A stretch of 64,000 nucleotides of DNA from JAGGTJ01 sp964457545 (GTDB lineage: Bacteria; Desulfobacterota; DSM-4660; Desulfatiglandales; Desulfatiglandaceae): NCBI GenBank assembly GCA_964457545.1, contig CAYWEN010000010.1:218835-282834 (forward strand). Direction: 5' to 3'. This document shows positions 45,396 to 54,511 of the stretch, piece by piece; positions within the stretch are counted from its first letter, which is position 1, and every line of letters begins with the position of its first letter. Position numbers and translations under genes: made by a program. The notes beneath the pieces are model-generated. The model saw only the letters and a program-made list of their open reading frames with translations. It had not been told where the DNA came from and ran no database searches.

Positions 45396-45538
45396 CAAAT
45401 AGAACCTCCCTGAAAAATTTAACTATTTCTACAACTTTGAATGTATGACTGTCAAGATGATTTTTAGAAAGAAAAAAGAATTTTTATCTCTGCACAAAGT
45501 TTACATAATATTTATTATCAGACATAAATAATATCGGA

Positions 45539-46420
45539 TCATTTGGAACGTTTGTCCCTGTACATATTCTGATCTGCCTTTGCCACAAGCTCTTCAGGCG
45601 TAGATATTTCATCAGAGAAAACAGATGTCCCTATACTGACATCTATCCCAAGGGTTGTCTTAATGGCATCATGTATCCTCTTTGAGATCTGCCGGGTAAG
45701 CTCAGGGGTTGCATCTATCAACAAAATTGTAAATTCATCACCCCCGTATCTGTACCCTGTATCAACACCCTGACGTATGTGTTTCTCTATAATCTTTCCC
45801 ACCTTTTCAAGCAACCTGTCACCGGACAGATGGCCAAATTTGTCATTGTATGCCTTGAAACCGTCAAGATCCAGCATAATAACAGCAAATCCGTGCTTTT
45901 TTTGCCTCTTTGCCCTTGTAAACTCTTCCCGCAGTCTTGAATAAAAGTGACGACGGTTGAACAGACCGGTGAGGGAATCAGTTATGGACAGATTCCGAAG
46001 CTCTATCATCCTGTCCCTTTCTATTATTGCTCTCCTTATTTTGGCTTCCAGTTCCTCTATACTGAAAGGCTTGTTTATAAAATCAGAGGCTCCGGCCTTT
46101 ATTACCTCTACATAACCAAAATCCTCGGGATATCCTGTCATGGCTATGGCACAGATATCAGGCATTTTCTGTCTGACCTTTTTTAAAAAATCCACCCCGT
46201 TTATGTCAGGCATTTTTATATCTGTCAGCAGAAAGGTGTAGTCTCCGGTCTTGAGTTTGTCGCAGGCCTCCTTTGCGTTTTTTGCATAATCTGCCCGAAA
46301 ACCTATTAATCTCAACATTTCAGTGACTGTCTCTCTGAGTATGTCATCATCAAGAACCAAAACAAGTTCTTTAGAATAATCAATTTCTTCATCCAAAAAG
46401 TTTATCATAATATCTGTCAC
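45539..46420 (-). CDS. Response regulator with GGDEF domain
   Basis: A 293-residue diguanylate cyclase with a receiver (about 17-135; acceptor Asp in LLTDIKMPD, Lys in INKPF) and a GGDEF domain (about 160-290) with intact RYGGDEF active site. The inhibitory RxxD site is not conserved: the equivalent stretch reads QGVD, with arginine one position out, so product inhibition may be lost. It is 36 bp after miaB and may be the last gene of the long minus-strand unit starting at 53.2 kb. Confidence 0.92.
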   Translation of the reverse strand: MTDIMINFLDEEIDYSKELVLVLDDDILRETVTEMLRLIGFRADYAKNAKEACDKLKTGDYTFLLTDIKMPDINGVDFLKKVRQKMPDICAIAMTGYPEDFGYVEVIKAGASDFINKPFSIEELEAKIRRAIIERDRMIELRNLSITDSLTGLFNRRHFYSRLREEFTRAKRQKKHGFAVIMLDLDGFKAYNDKFGHLSGDRLLEKVGKIIEKHIRQGVDTGYRYGGDEFTILLIDATPELTRQISKRIHDAIKTTLGIDVSIGTSVFSDEISTPEELVAKADQNMYRDKRSK

Positions 46421-46456
46421 CGTTTTTAGGGCCGCCGCTGTTGTTATCAGCAGGGA

Positions 46457-48073
46457 TTATAATGCCTTTTCACCGAGAAGGGAGTTAACGGAGGCTCGTT
46501 TGATCAATACATTAACGATATCTCCTATGTGCGTGTTATCACTGGAAAAATTTACTATCTTTCCTGTTGTTGTTCTGCCTGAAAACTGTTTGCCACGCTT
46601 GCTGAATCCCTCTACAAGGACCTCCTGTCTGCTCCCTTCCAGCATCCTGTTTTTTTGCAATGTTATCTGTTGTTGAATCTTCTGAAGAATTACAAGGCGT
46701 TGGGATTTTTCTTCTTCCTGTACCTTTGGATCCATTTTTTCAGCCACTGTACCCTTGCGATCAGAATATTTGAAAGAAAACAGGGAATCAAACTGTACCT
46801 GCCTGACAAGGTCCAGTGTCATTTCAAAATCCTGATCTGTTTCTCCGGGAAACCCTACAATAACATCACTTGTGATTGCTATATCTTCTTTTGCTTCCCT
46901 GAGTTTTCTTGTCAGATCAAGATATTGTTCTCTTGTGTATCCGCGTTTCATGCGGGAGAGGATACTGTTTGAACCCGACTGAAAGGGAAGATGAATATGA
47001 TTGCAAAGATTCCCTAACTCAGCAAAACAAAAAATCAGTCTGTCAGAGAGATCCTTGGGATGAGAGGTGGTAAACCTCAGCCTGCACAGTCCGTCCTTCT
47101 GGGATATCTCTTTCAGCAATGAGGCAAAATCATGGCGTTTTCCCGTCTTTCCTTTCCACGTGTAGGAATTAACGTTCTGGCCCAAAAGGGTTATATCCTT
47201 TATCCCCTGGGAAACAAGGTTTTCTGTTTCTTTAACAATATCTTCAACCGGACGGCAGATTTCCCGTCCTCTTACATAGGGGACATTACAATAGGTACAG
47301 AAATTGTTGCATCCCTGCATAATGGATATAAAACCTGTAACCTTGTTTTGAAAATATCCGGGAGAAAAGATTGATGACGGAATATCCTTATCAAGAGATG
47401 TTGCAACAGCCTTTTTTCTTTTGCCTGTATTTGCAATCTCTCTGTAAAGCTCTGCAACCCGTCCTATCTCTCGTGTACCTATGACCATATCAACATAGGG
47501 AAATCTGTCAATAATGGATTTTCCCTGTTTTTGTGCAAGACAGCCCATAACGCCTATAACGATGTTACGGTTTTTTTGCTTAAGAGGATGAATCCTGCCA
47601 AGAAAACTGTATGCCTTTTGGTCAGGTTTTGCTCTGACTGTACATGTGTTTACAAGGATAAGGTCTGCTTTCTCAGGAGTGTTTACAGCTACAAGACCAT
47701 TGTTAATCAACAACTGGGCTACATAATCAGAATCATACTCATTCATCTGACACCCCATTGTCTTTATAAAGAATGTCTTGAGCGCACCGTTTTTACACAA
47801 CTTGATTCCTTCCTCCTGTTCAAGGGCATGCAATACGGCTTTTGCAAGGTCTTCAAAACCAGGAGCAATATTCAGCTCAATAACAGACAAAGCAGGGTCC
47901 AGGGTCGTAACCGTTAACATACCATCATATGTTTCAAGGGTATATCTGATGTAAGAAATGTGTCTCGGTTCAACATGAAATGTCCATCTTGTTGTACGCA
48001 TAAGATCAGGAGATTCAAGGAGAGATTCAGAGTTTCTGTCTGTCTTTATCATCACTGCTGTTATATGTGGCAC
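46457..48073 (-). CDS. miaB: tRNA methylthiotransferase MiaB with N-terminal DUF4911-like domain
   Basis: Radical SAM enzyme that adds the methylthio group to i6A37 in tRNA. From about residue 98 it is standard MiaB: TMGCQMNEYDSD, NTCTVRAKP and MGCLAQKQG (auxiliary cluster cysteines), GCNNFCTYCNVPYVRG (radical SAM cysteines) and a C-terminal TRAM domain. The first about 95 residues are extra (TTRWTFHVEPRHISYI, then YDGMLTVTTLD) and resemble DUF4911, a small domain I associate with Desulfobacterota. No start codon lies at the junction, so it is a true fusion. The start is GTG 48073 or ATG 48052, both inside the 3' end of nadK. Confidence 0.9.
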   Translation of the reverse strand: MPHITAVMIKTDRNSESLLESPDLMRTTRWTFHVEPRHISYIRYTLETYDGMLTVTTLDPALSVIELNIAPGFEDLAKAVLHALEQEEGIKLCKNGALKTFFIKTMGCQMNEYDSDYVAQLLINNGLVAVNTPEKADLILVNTCTVRAKPDQKAYSFLGRIHPLKQKNRNIVIGVMGCLAQKQGKSIIDRFPYVDMVIGTREIGRVAELYREIANTGKRKKAVATSLDKDIPSSIFSPGYFQNKVTGFISIMQGCNNFCTYCNVPYVRGREICRPVEDIVKETENLVSQGIKDITLLGQNVNSYTWKGKTGKRHDFASLLKEISQKDGLCRLRFTTSHPKDLSDRLIFCFAELGNLCNHIHLPFQSGSNSILSRMKRGYTREQYLDLTRKLREAKEDIAITSDVIVGFPGETDQDFEMTLDLVRQVQFDSLFSFKYSDRKGTVAEKMDPKVQEEEKSQRLVILQKIQQQITLQKNRMLEGSRQEVLVEGFSKRGKQFSGRTTTGKIVNFSSDNTHIGDIVNVLIKRASVNSLLGEKAL

Positions 48074-48929
48074 CCCCCCACATCAACTTTGTCCTCAATA
48101 TACTGAAATAACCTGTATCATTTGGAGGTTTGATCAGGGTTATGTATTCGTTTGACTTGGAGATATGAATTTCATCTTCGTAATCAAGCTCAAAACCTAC
48201 CTGTCCGTCAAAGGTAAGAACCACCTTGTCCTCGCTCTGCTTTCCAAAAAGCACCTTAATGACAGAAGTGTTCGGTATGATAAGAGGGCGGTTTGTAAGG
48301 GTAAAGGGGCAAATTGGTGTAAGGATAAATGCATTCAGTGTTGGATAAAGTATCGGACCGCCCGCTGCAAGGTTGTAGGCCGTAGAACCTGTAGGTGTGG
48401 CAATAATAAGCCCATCTGCCCTGAAAGTGGTCAAGGGTTCATCATCAATAGAGACGTCAAGCTCTATAACTCTTGCAAGTGTGCTTTTATTTATAACCAC
48501 ATCATTCAATACAGAGAATTTCACAACTTCCCTGCGTCTTCTTATAACCCTTGTCTGCAGCATAAGTCGGGTTTCCACTTCAAACTGGCCGTCAAGCAAA
48601 AGTTCCACGACAGGATAGAGCCTGTTCAGGGGGATTTTGGTCAAAAAACCCAGACCACCAAGATTTACACCAAGAATGGGAACCCCATACTTTCCTATCT
48701 CACGTGCAGCCCCCAGCAGGGTGCCATCCCCGCCCAGAACAATAACCCAGTCCAGCTTTTTTGGAAACGAAGGTTTTCTGGAATGGTTGGCCGGAAATTT
48801 TTCAGCTACCATCTCTTTTGAAAAGACCTTTATTCCCATAGCCTTAAGCCAGTGTTCCAATCGCACTGCTTCTATCTTGGCAGGTTTATGATCGTGCTTG
48901 TAAACAATACCTACAGATTCACTTTCCAT
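48027..48929 (-). CDS. nadK: NAD kinase
   Basis: Phosphorylates NAD to NADP. The 300-residue protein has the GGDGTLLGAAR motif (about 67-77), NLGGLGFLTKIP, the FRADGLIIATPTGSTAYNLAAGG block and a C-terminal FDGQ segment, all standard. ATG 48929 follows AAAGGA by eight bases. It is 36 bp after the adenine deaminase gene, and its end overlaps miaB by 47 bp or 26 bp depending on the miaB start. Confidence 0.95.
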   Translation of the reverse strand: MESESVGIVYKHDHKPAKIEAVRLEHWLKAMGIKVFSKEMVAEKFPANHSRKPSFPKKLDWVIVLGGDGTLLGAAREIGKYGVPILGVNLGGLGFLTKIPLNRLYPVVELLLDGQFEVETRLMLQTRVIRRRREVVKFSVLNDVVINKSTLARVIELDVSIDDEPLTTFRADGLIIATPTGSTAYNLAAGGPILYPTLNAFILTPICPFTLTNRPLIIPNTSVIKVLFGKQSEDKVVLTFDGQVGFELDYEDEIHISKSNEYITLIKPPNDTGYFSILRTKLMWGGATYNSSDDKDRQKL

Positions 48930-48965
48930 AAAACATATCCTTTAACGGCCTTGGAAACGGCAATC

Positions 48966-50708
48966 TTAACAGTAGAGATCTACAATTTCAAACCTGTCAA
49001 CATCAACCAGACCTCTGTCTGTCAGTTTCAGCTCTGGTATAACAGGCAGGGCAAGAAAGGAAAGAAGCATAAAAGGATCATCAAGGGAACAACCAATATC
49101 TGATACTGCCTTTTTTAACGATTCTACCTGCCTGACCATTTTATCAAATGAACAGGCAGACATAAGACCTGCAACTTCAAGAGTCAAGCGGGCAAGCACC
49201 CTGTCGCCAGAAACAACCGCCTGTCCTCCTGCCATTTCTTTAACCGTATTAATGGCCAACATAATTTCCCTGTCACTTACTCCTGCGGCAATAATATTAT
49301 GGGAATCATGTGCTACAGAAGATGCAACAGCCCCCTTTGTAAAACCGAACCCCTTTACAAGACCGACACTGATATTACCTGTGTTTTTATGTCGTTCCAC
49401 CACACAGAGTTTAATAATGTCCGATTCAGTGTCTGATACTATATGGTTTCCTGCCTTTTTCGGGGTTTCAATGGAGGCCTCTGTAACTATCTGACCGGGG
49501 ACTAGATTTATAACCCTTACATTCTTTCCCGTATAGGGGATACAAAGGTCTTCAGCAGAAACCGGGGGCATCCTGAACTCCCCTACCCTGCCTCTTTTTT
49601 TTGCCTGTTTTTCTGTGTCTGACAGATATACAGGGTTGCCCCCATCTGCTACGAGCTTGCCATTCTTGTAGACCTTGTCTACCTGAAATGTTTCAATATC
49701 ATTAAAAACAACAATATCCGCCTTGTATCCCGGAGCCAGTGCCCCTATGTTTTTAAGGCCGAAATATTCTGAAGGGTTCAATGTAACCATCTGAACTGAA
49801 GTCACGGCATCAAGGCCAAGACCAACCGCCTTTTTCAGAACAAAATCCAGATGCCCCTTGTTCTTAATATCCAAAGGATGAAGATCATCAGATACAAGGC
49901 AGCATCTGCGGGAATTCCTGCTGTTGACAACAGAAAGCAGTTCGGTCATATTTTTGGCAGAAGTCCCCTCCCTGATCATGAGTGTCATTCCGTTTCTTAT
50001 CTTTAAAATTCCCTCTGATCTGTCTGTGGACTCATGATCTGATCGTATTCCTGCCGAAATATATGCCTGAAGGTCACTTCCGGTTATTCCCGGGGCATGT
50101 CCGTCAACAAGCCTGTTCTGAAACAGGGCTATTTTTTCCATGACGTCCATATCCCCTGCCAGCACACCGGGAAAATTCATCATCTCCGCAAGACCAAGAA
50201 TCCTTGGCTCATCTGTCAAACATGACATAGATGAGGCATTCAGAACCGCACCCGATGTTTCAAGATGCGTTGCAGGAACACAGGAGGGAAGCATGAAAAA
50301 GATATCCAGTGGTATATCCCTGCTGTCATCAAGCATAAAACGGATCCCATCCACACCCAGGACATTTGCTATCTCATGGGGATCTGATACAATGGTTGTA
50401 GTTCCATGTGACAAAAGTTCACGGGCCAGTACAGAAGGCACAAGCATGCTGCTTTCTATATGCAGATGCCCGTCAACAAGGCCAGGTGTAACCCATTTCC
50501 CCCTTATATCCACCTCTGTGTTGCCGCGATAGCCGGTTCCAATACCAACAATAACCCCGTCATAAATGGCAATATCTGCCTTGTATATCTCACATGAGAA
50601 CACATTGAGCACATTGCCGCCTTTAAGCACCAGATCGGATGATATCTCCTTTTTTGCGGCAAGTATCCGGTTTTTCAAGATTTCAGGCAGATCATTTTCT
50701 TTTTTCAT
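48966..50708 (-). CDS. ade: Adenine deaminase
   Basis: Converts adenine to hypoxanthine and ammonia in purine salvage. The 580-residue amidohydrolase shows the metal motif GLVDGHLHIESSML, the HGTTTIVSDPHEIANVLG block, and the C-terminal adenine deaminase domain (GAVASSVAHDSHNIIAAG). Length and order are typical. It begins two bases after the stop of the COG0645 kinase gene. Together with the purine nucleoside phosphorylase across the divergent promoter, it forms a salvage route feeding hypoxanthine. Confidence 0.95.
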   Translation of the reverse strand: MKKENDLPEILKNRILAAKKEISSDLVLKGGNVLNVFSCEIYKADIAIYDGVIVGIGTGYRGNTEVDIRGKWVTPGLVDGHLHIESSMLVPSVLARELLSHGTTTIVSDPHEIANVLGVDGIRFMLDDSRDIPLDIFFMLPSCVPATHLETSGAVLNASSMSCLTDEPRILGLAEMMNFPGVLAGDMDVMEKIALFQNRLVDGHAPGITGSDLQAYISAGIRSDHESTDRSEGILKIRNGMTLMIREGTSAKNMTELLSVVNSRNSRRCCLVSDDLHPLDIKNKGHLDFVLKKAVGLGLDAVTSVQMVTLNPSEYFGLKNIGALAPGYKADIVVFNDIETFQVDKVYKNGKLVADGGNPVYLSDTEKQAKKRGRVGEFRMPPVSAEDLCIPYTGKNVRVINLVPGQIVTEASIETPKKAGNHIVSDTESDIIKLCVVERHKNTGNISVGLVKGFGFTKGAVASSVAHDSHNIIAAGVSDREIMLAINTVKEMAGGQAVVSGDRVLARLTLEVAGLMSACSFDKMVRQVESLKKAVSDIGCSLDDPFMLLSFLALPVIPELKLTDRGLVDVDRFEIVDLYC

Positions 50709-50710
50709 GA

Positions 50711-51316
50711 TCAGAATTTCCTGTCCACACTAACAACATGCCATTCCTCCGGCAGATCAGAAGAGCTGTCCACCGTAAAATGGAGTATGTGCAACAAAGG
50801 ATACAATCTTTTTATATCATCTGTATCAACAGGTTCAAACCTTTTAAGGTTGTTGGTATATGCCTGTTCAGATATGGCATTGGACTGATAATCTTCTCTT
50901 GTACGTTCCGATATACGCCTTATACATATATTGCCCGGACAGATATTTTCCTGAATGGCAAACAGCATTGAATGTTCGGCTGCGATAGAGGCCGCACGTT
51001 TCCTTAATGCCTGTGTAATAAAGGTAGCATCAAGAATGATTCCGCGATCTTTGGCGGCCATCTCACCTGCCCTTTTAAACATTTCTTCGTATACGGCCAT
51101 TCTTTTGGTCATATCAGATGCGGTTTTCTGATCAAAGACATCCTCATGTTTCAGCACATCAAGCCTTATGGTATCAGTCCTCAGGACATGAAAACCTCTT
51201 TCTTTGGCAATTATTCGTGATGTAATGGTCTTTCCGGATGCAGGCAGTCCGCAGGTTATAAGAAGCGTCTTGTCAGGAAGCTCCTTTTTTGCAAAATCTT
51301 CAATAGAATATCTCAT
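50711..51316 (-). CDS. P-loop kinase-like ATPase (COG0645 type)
   Basis: A 201-residue P-loop protein with Walker A GLPASGKT near residue 24, a DTIRLDV segment and the DATFITQALR motif (Walker B-like) of small-molecule kinases. In many proteobacteria this domain is the C-terminal half of a protein whose N-terminal half is COG2187; here the COG2187 gene lies 28 bp upstream as a separate ORF, so the two products probably form one complex. Substrate unknown. Confidence 0.82.
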   Translation of the reverse strand: MRYSIEDFAKKELPDKTLLITCGLPASGKTITSRIIAKERGFHVLRTDTIRLDVLKHEDVFDQKTASDMTKRMAVYEEMFKRAGEMAAKDRGIILDATFITQALRKRAASIAAEHSMLFAIQENICPGNICIRRISERTREDYQSNAISEQAYTNNLKRFEPVDTDDIKRLYPLLHILHFTVDSSSDLPEEWHVVSVDRKF

Positions 51317-51344
51317 AGCAAAACCACAGGGCGCAAGAAAGTTT

Positions 51345-52355
51345 TTATAAATCCGTCAGGTATGAACAGGCAAGATCAAAATATCTCATGGCCCTTTCAC
51401 GGATTGTCTGTCTTTGTTTCACGTCAATTGTTTCATCGTTGATCTGAAAACTGTTCACCTTGCCCCTTACAAAAGCCCTGTATACCTTGTAGAAAGGAAG
51501 AAGTATTTCAGCCGCATGATCTTCCCGTGCCTCTTCCTTGTAAATGTTCCAGAGTATTTCCGACTCCTTTTTTCCACCATGATACTCAAGATCCATCAAC
51601 AGAAACGCAATGTCCGCAACAGTATCACTGTAACGAAAACGCTCGTTAAATTCTATACAGTCTATCACTGACAGGGGAGCAGTAAAGCATATGTGCTCCA
51701 TATGAAGGTCACCATGACAGTCTCTTGTTTTTCCGTCTTCTATACGCTTTATAAAAACAGATCTGTTGTTTTCATAAAATGCATTTGTCCAGGTCATGAT
51801 CCTGTTGAATTGTTCCATATCTATGGTATGTCCAACATAGGGTTTAACCTGTTCAAAATTTTCATCGGTATTTATTCTGAAACTTTCAGGTTCTCCAAAC
51901 CTGGAAATTTCAGAAGATGTCTCTGCATTCTTATGAAATCTGGCAAGGACTGTTGCTGTTTCCTCCAGCCGATTCTCAGACAATTCACCTCTTTCAAATA
52001 CTGATTTCATAAGCACATCATCAGGAATCCGTTTCATCCTGACTGCATAGTCAACAATCTCTCCTCTGCCCTCTTCTCCCAGATAATACCTGTTTTTATC
52101 CTGAAAGACAGAAAGAACATTCAGATATATATCTTTTGCAAGTCTTCGGTTCAAATTCAGCTCTTGATAACAGTAATATTTCCTTTTTTCAAGGGTGGAA
52201 AAATCCAGAAACCCAAAATTGACAGGCTTTTTTACCTTGTAGACAAAATTGTCAGTTATAAACACAACAGATATATGAGTTTGAACTACATGAACTTTAT
52301 CTGTTTTATCAGGAAATAAAGAAGGTTCGTTAAAGTAATCAATAAGGTTTGTCAT
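51345..52355 (-). CDS. Aminoglycoside-phosphotransferase-like kinase (COG2187)
   Basis: A 336-residue protein-kinase-fold enzyme. The catalytic loop is DCHGDLHMEHICF and the metal aspartate follows in VIDCIEFNE; the N-lobe ATP lysine is likely in YKVKKPVNFGFLDFS. These match COG2187. I start at ATG 52355, seven bases after GGAG, which overlaps the end of the upstream PHP gene by four bases (ATGA). It is the N-terminal half of a protein usually fused to the COG0645 kinase encoded next. It is probably a metabolite kinase rather than an antibiotic-resistance enzyme. Confidence 0.82.
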   Translation of the reverse strand: MTNLIDYFNEPSLFPDKTDKVHVVQTHISVVFITDNFVYKVKKPVNFGFLDFSTLEKRKYYCYQELNLNRRLAKDIYLNVLSVFQDKNRYYLGEEGRGEIVDYAVRMKRIPDDVLMKSVFERGELSENRLEETATVLARFHKNAETSSEISRFGEPESFRINTDENFEQVKPYVGHTIDMEQFNRIMTWTNAFYENNRSVFIKRIEDGKTRDCHGDLHMEHICFTAPLSVIDCIEFNERFRYSDTVADIAFLLMDLEYHGGKKESEILWNIYKEEAREDHAAEILLPFYKVYRAFVRGKVNSFQINDETIDVKQRQTIRERAMRYFDLACSYLTDL

Positions 52356-53242
52356 GTCTGGTCTCCACAAAAGCCAAATTGCTCAGCAACAAATAGAGGA
52401 ACAGGTAGAGTTCCCATTATAACCGGATTCTGATGACAATCTGAACCCCCTGTTACCATAAGCCCCTCTGCCTTTGCAAATTTCAGATATTCGGAAACAG
52501 TATTGGCATCATGACTTGAATGCCAGCATTCAATACCATCTATATAAGGCAACATGGAATCCTTTATAATCCTGTGCTGCTCTTTTACGGCATTTGTGAG
52601 AGAGACAAGAGAAGTGCCATTGGGATTGTTTGGATGAGCCAGGACAAGAACACCCCCTGCATTCCTCACAAGCCTGGATGCCTCTTCAATAGAGACAGGC
52701 ATCTTGGGCACATTGCATTTCACAAGATACCTGTCAAAGGCCTCCTGTCTGCTGCTGACAATACCCTTTTTTACCATAAAGTCTGCTATGTGAGGACGTC
52801 CCAATGTCCCCTCCACGCTCTCTTCTATAGCAGCAAGGTCTTCCTCCGCAAGACAGGAAAGGCCTCTTTTTGAAAGTTCATTGTTAATGTTTTCCAGTAT
52901 CTTTGCCCCCCTTTTACGTCTGTAACTTCTCAATTCATGAAGTTTGTCCATAAGAGGCCGATTGTTAATATCGTACCTGTACCCCAGGACATCAAGGGAT
53001 ACAGATTTTCCGTCTTTGTAGTCTTTATGCGAAAATGATATGTTGAGTTCCACTCCTGTTACATAGTACGCCCCTATATCCCGGGCAAGCATTGTTGCCC
53101 TATCCTGACAGTCAATGGAATCATGGTCTGTAATGGAAATCACCCTGATATTTCTGCGTTTGGCCTCCTTGAATATGTCATCAAGAGACATCTTTCCGTC
53201 TGAACAGTCTTTTGAGTGTATATGAAGGTCTATTTTTATCAT
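52352..53242 (-). CDS. PHP-domain phosphoesterase
   Basis: A 296-residue metal-dependent phosphoesterase. Metal motifs DLHIHS, TDHDS, GVELN, LAHPNNP and GGSDCH are all visible, close to the YciV/RNase AM and 3',5'-nucleoside bisphosphatase group, which acts on short RNA or nucleotides. The inserted helical part (about 100-190) is the usual one. It is first in the seven-gene minus-strand unit ending with the GGDEF regulator. Distinct from the DUF2889-fused PHP protein at 17.1 kb. Confidence 0.88.
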   Translation of the reverse strand: MIKIDLHIHSKDCSDGKMSLDDIFKEAKRRNIRVISITDHDSIDCQDRATMLARDIGAYYVTGVELNISFSHKDYKDGKSVSLDVLGYRYDINNRPLMDKLHELRSYRRKRGAKILENINNELSKRGLSCLAEEDLAAIEESVEGTLGRPHIADFMVKKGIVSSRQEAFDRYLVKCNVPKMPVSIEEASRLVRNAGGVLVLAHPNNPNGTSLVSLTNAVKEQHRIIKDSMLPYIDGIECWHSSHDANTVSEYLKFAKAEGLMVTGGSDCHQNPVIMGTLPVPLFVAEQFGFCGDQT

Positions 53243-53411
53243 TATATCAACCTGTTACATGCCTGCAAAAAAGATGATTCATATCGGCAAAATACGGCAC
53301 TTTTCAAACAGTCACCTCAGAAGAACTATGCTGCCATGAGCCATTACAGCAGTTTTCAGAACAAGGGCAGGCAAAAATTTCAACCACAGAAACAGATCGT
53401 ATTCAATATGA

Positions 53412-53440
53412 TTGACATTTTATGATCTGTGACCTATGAG
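53412..53440 (+). promoter_or_regulatory. Candidate sigma-70 promoter for pnp
   Basis: TTGACA at 53412-53417, 17-base spacer, TATGAG at 53435-53440, about 90 bp before the purine nucleoside phosphorylase start. A perfect -35 with a reasonable -10. The surrounding 286-bp gap (53243-53528) has no gene I can support. Confidence 0.55.
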
Positions 53441-53528
53441 TTGTAGTCAAATAAAACTGCTGTCAAAAGACCCTGTGATCATATAAATATATAGAGTTCA
53501 GGATGAACTATACAGGAGTTATGCCGTA

Positions 53529-54344
53529 ATGCTCAAGAAAATAAAACAGACCACGGATTTTTTGGATAACAGGCTTGAAGCCACACCAAAGATAGGGATA
53601 ATTACAGGAACTGGTCTTGGAAAAATTGCCGGAGAAATATCCGTAGAAACTGAAATTCCTTTTAACACTATTCCAAATTTTCCAATATCCACTGCACCAG
53701 GGCATAAAGGAATGCTTGTAGCAGGCAAAATCAAAGATACAGATGTTATTGCCCTCAACGGAAGATTCCATCTTTATGAAGGATATACCCCTCAAGAGAT
53801 AACCTTTCCGGTTCGTGTCATGTCACAGCTCGGAATCAGGTATCTGCTGATTTCAAGTGCTGCAGGAGGACTGAATCCGCAATTTGAAACCGGAGATATC
53901 ATGGTAATTACAGATCATATCAATCTGACAGGACAAAATCCACTTGCAGGGCCTAACCTTGATACCATGGGACCGCGTTTTCCTGACATGAGCAGAGCCT
54001 ATGAGCCCGATCTTGTAAAACTTGCTGAAAAAAAGGCCATAGAGGCAGGCATTATACTCAGAAAAGGCGTGTATGCAGGCCTTATGGGACCGAGCTTAGA
54101 GACACCTGCGGAAACAAGATTTATAAGAATGATAGGCGCAGATGCAGTTGGAATGTCCACCGTACCAGAGGTTATTGCCGCCATTCACTGCGGAATAAAG
54201 GTCATGGCTATTGTTGCCATAACCAATATGAATCTTCCTGACAGCATGAAAAAATCTTCAGCAGAGGAAATAACCGCAACAGCTCAAGAAACCGCCCCAC
54301 GGCTATCAGTTCTGTGGAAGAACATCATACCTGCCCTGAACTGA
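53529..54344 (+). CDS. Purine-nucleoside phosphorylase
   Basis: A 271-residue trimeric-type (PunA-like) phosphorylase that splits inosine or guanosine with phosphate. Marks: ITGTGLGKIAGEI (phosphate loop), GRFHLYEGYTPQEITFPVRV, ISSAAGGLNPQFETGDIM, and GPSLETPAETRF with GADAVGMSTVPEV in the nucleoside site. ATG 53529 has AGGAG about ten bases upstream. It is divergent from the unit containing adenine deaminase, so purine salvage genes flank one promoter region. Confidence 0.93.
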   Translation: MLKKIKQTTDFLDNRLEATPKIGIITGTGLGKIAGEISVETEIPFNTIPNFPISTAPGHKGMLVAGKIKDTDVIALNGRFHLYEGYTPQEITFPVRVMSQLGIRYLLISSAAGGLNPQFETGDIMVITDHINLTGQNPLAGPNLDTMGPRFPDMSRAYEPDLVKLAEKKAIEAGIILRKGVYAGLMGPSLETPAETRFIRMIGADAVGMSTVPEVIAAIHCGIKVMAIVAITNMNLPDSMKKSSAEEITATAQETAPRLSVLWKNIIPALN

Positions 54345-54364
54345 TGTGCAGAGAAGGAATAATG

Positions 54365-54436
54365 GTAATAGCTCAATAAATCCTCCTGCTCCGGTGGTAC
54401 ACGTTCGCTGTTATCCCCCTCTTATTGAGTTAATAC
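54365..54436 (-). repeat. Dispersed palindromic repeat, copy C (complete, compact)
   Basis: A 72-bp element bounded by GTAATAGCTCAATAA (54365-54379) and TTATTGAGTTAATAC (54422-54436), which pair at 13 of 15 positions. On the minus strand the core reads GAGGGGGATAACAGCGAACG then TGTACCACCGGAGCAGGAGG. It is the simplest complete copy. It sits between the convergent ends of pnp and the patatin gene, where it might also end transcription. Confidence 0.8.
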
Positions 54437-54511
54437 GAATAACGGGATTATGGAGCAGTGATACAGTATATCCAGACCCTTTGTCAGGACAAAACCCATA
54501 TATCCTGACTG

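Noticed and set aside
51345..52355. An antibiotic-resistance aminoglycoside kinase
   Set aside because: The kinase fold is shared, but the sequence follows the COG2187 pattern and sits in a housekeeping operon next to its usual COG0645 partner.
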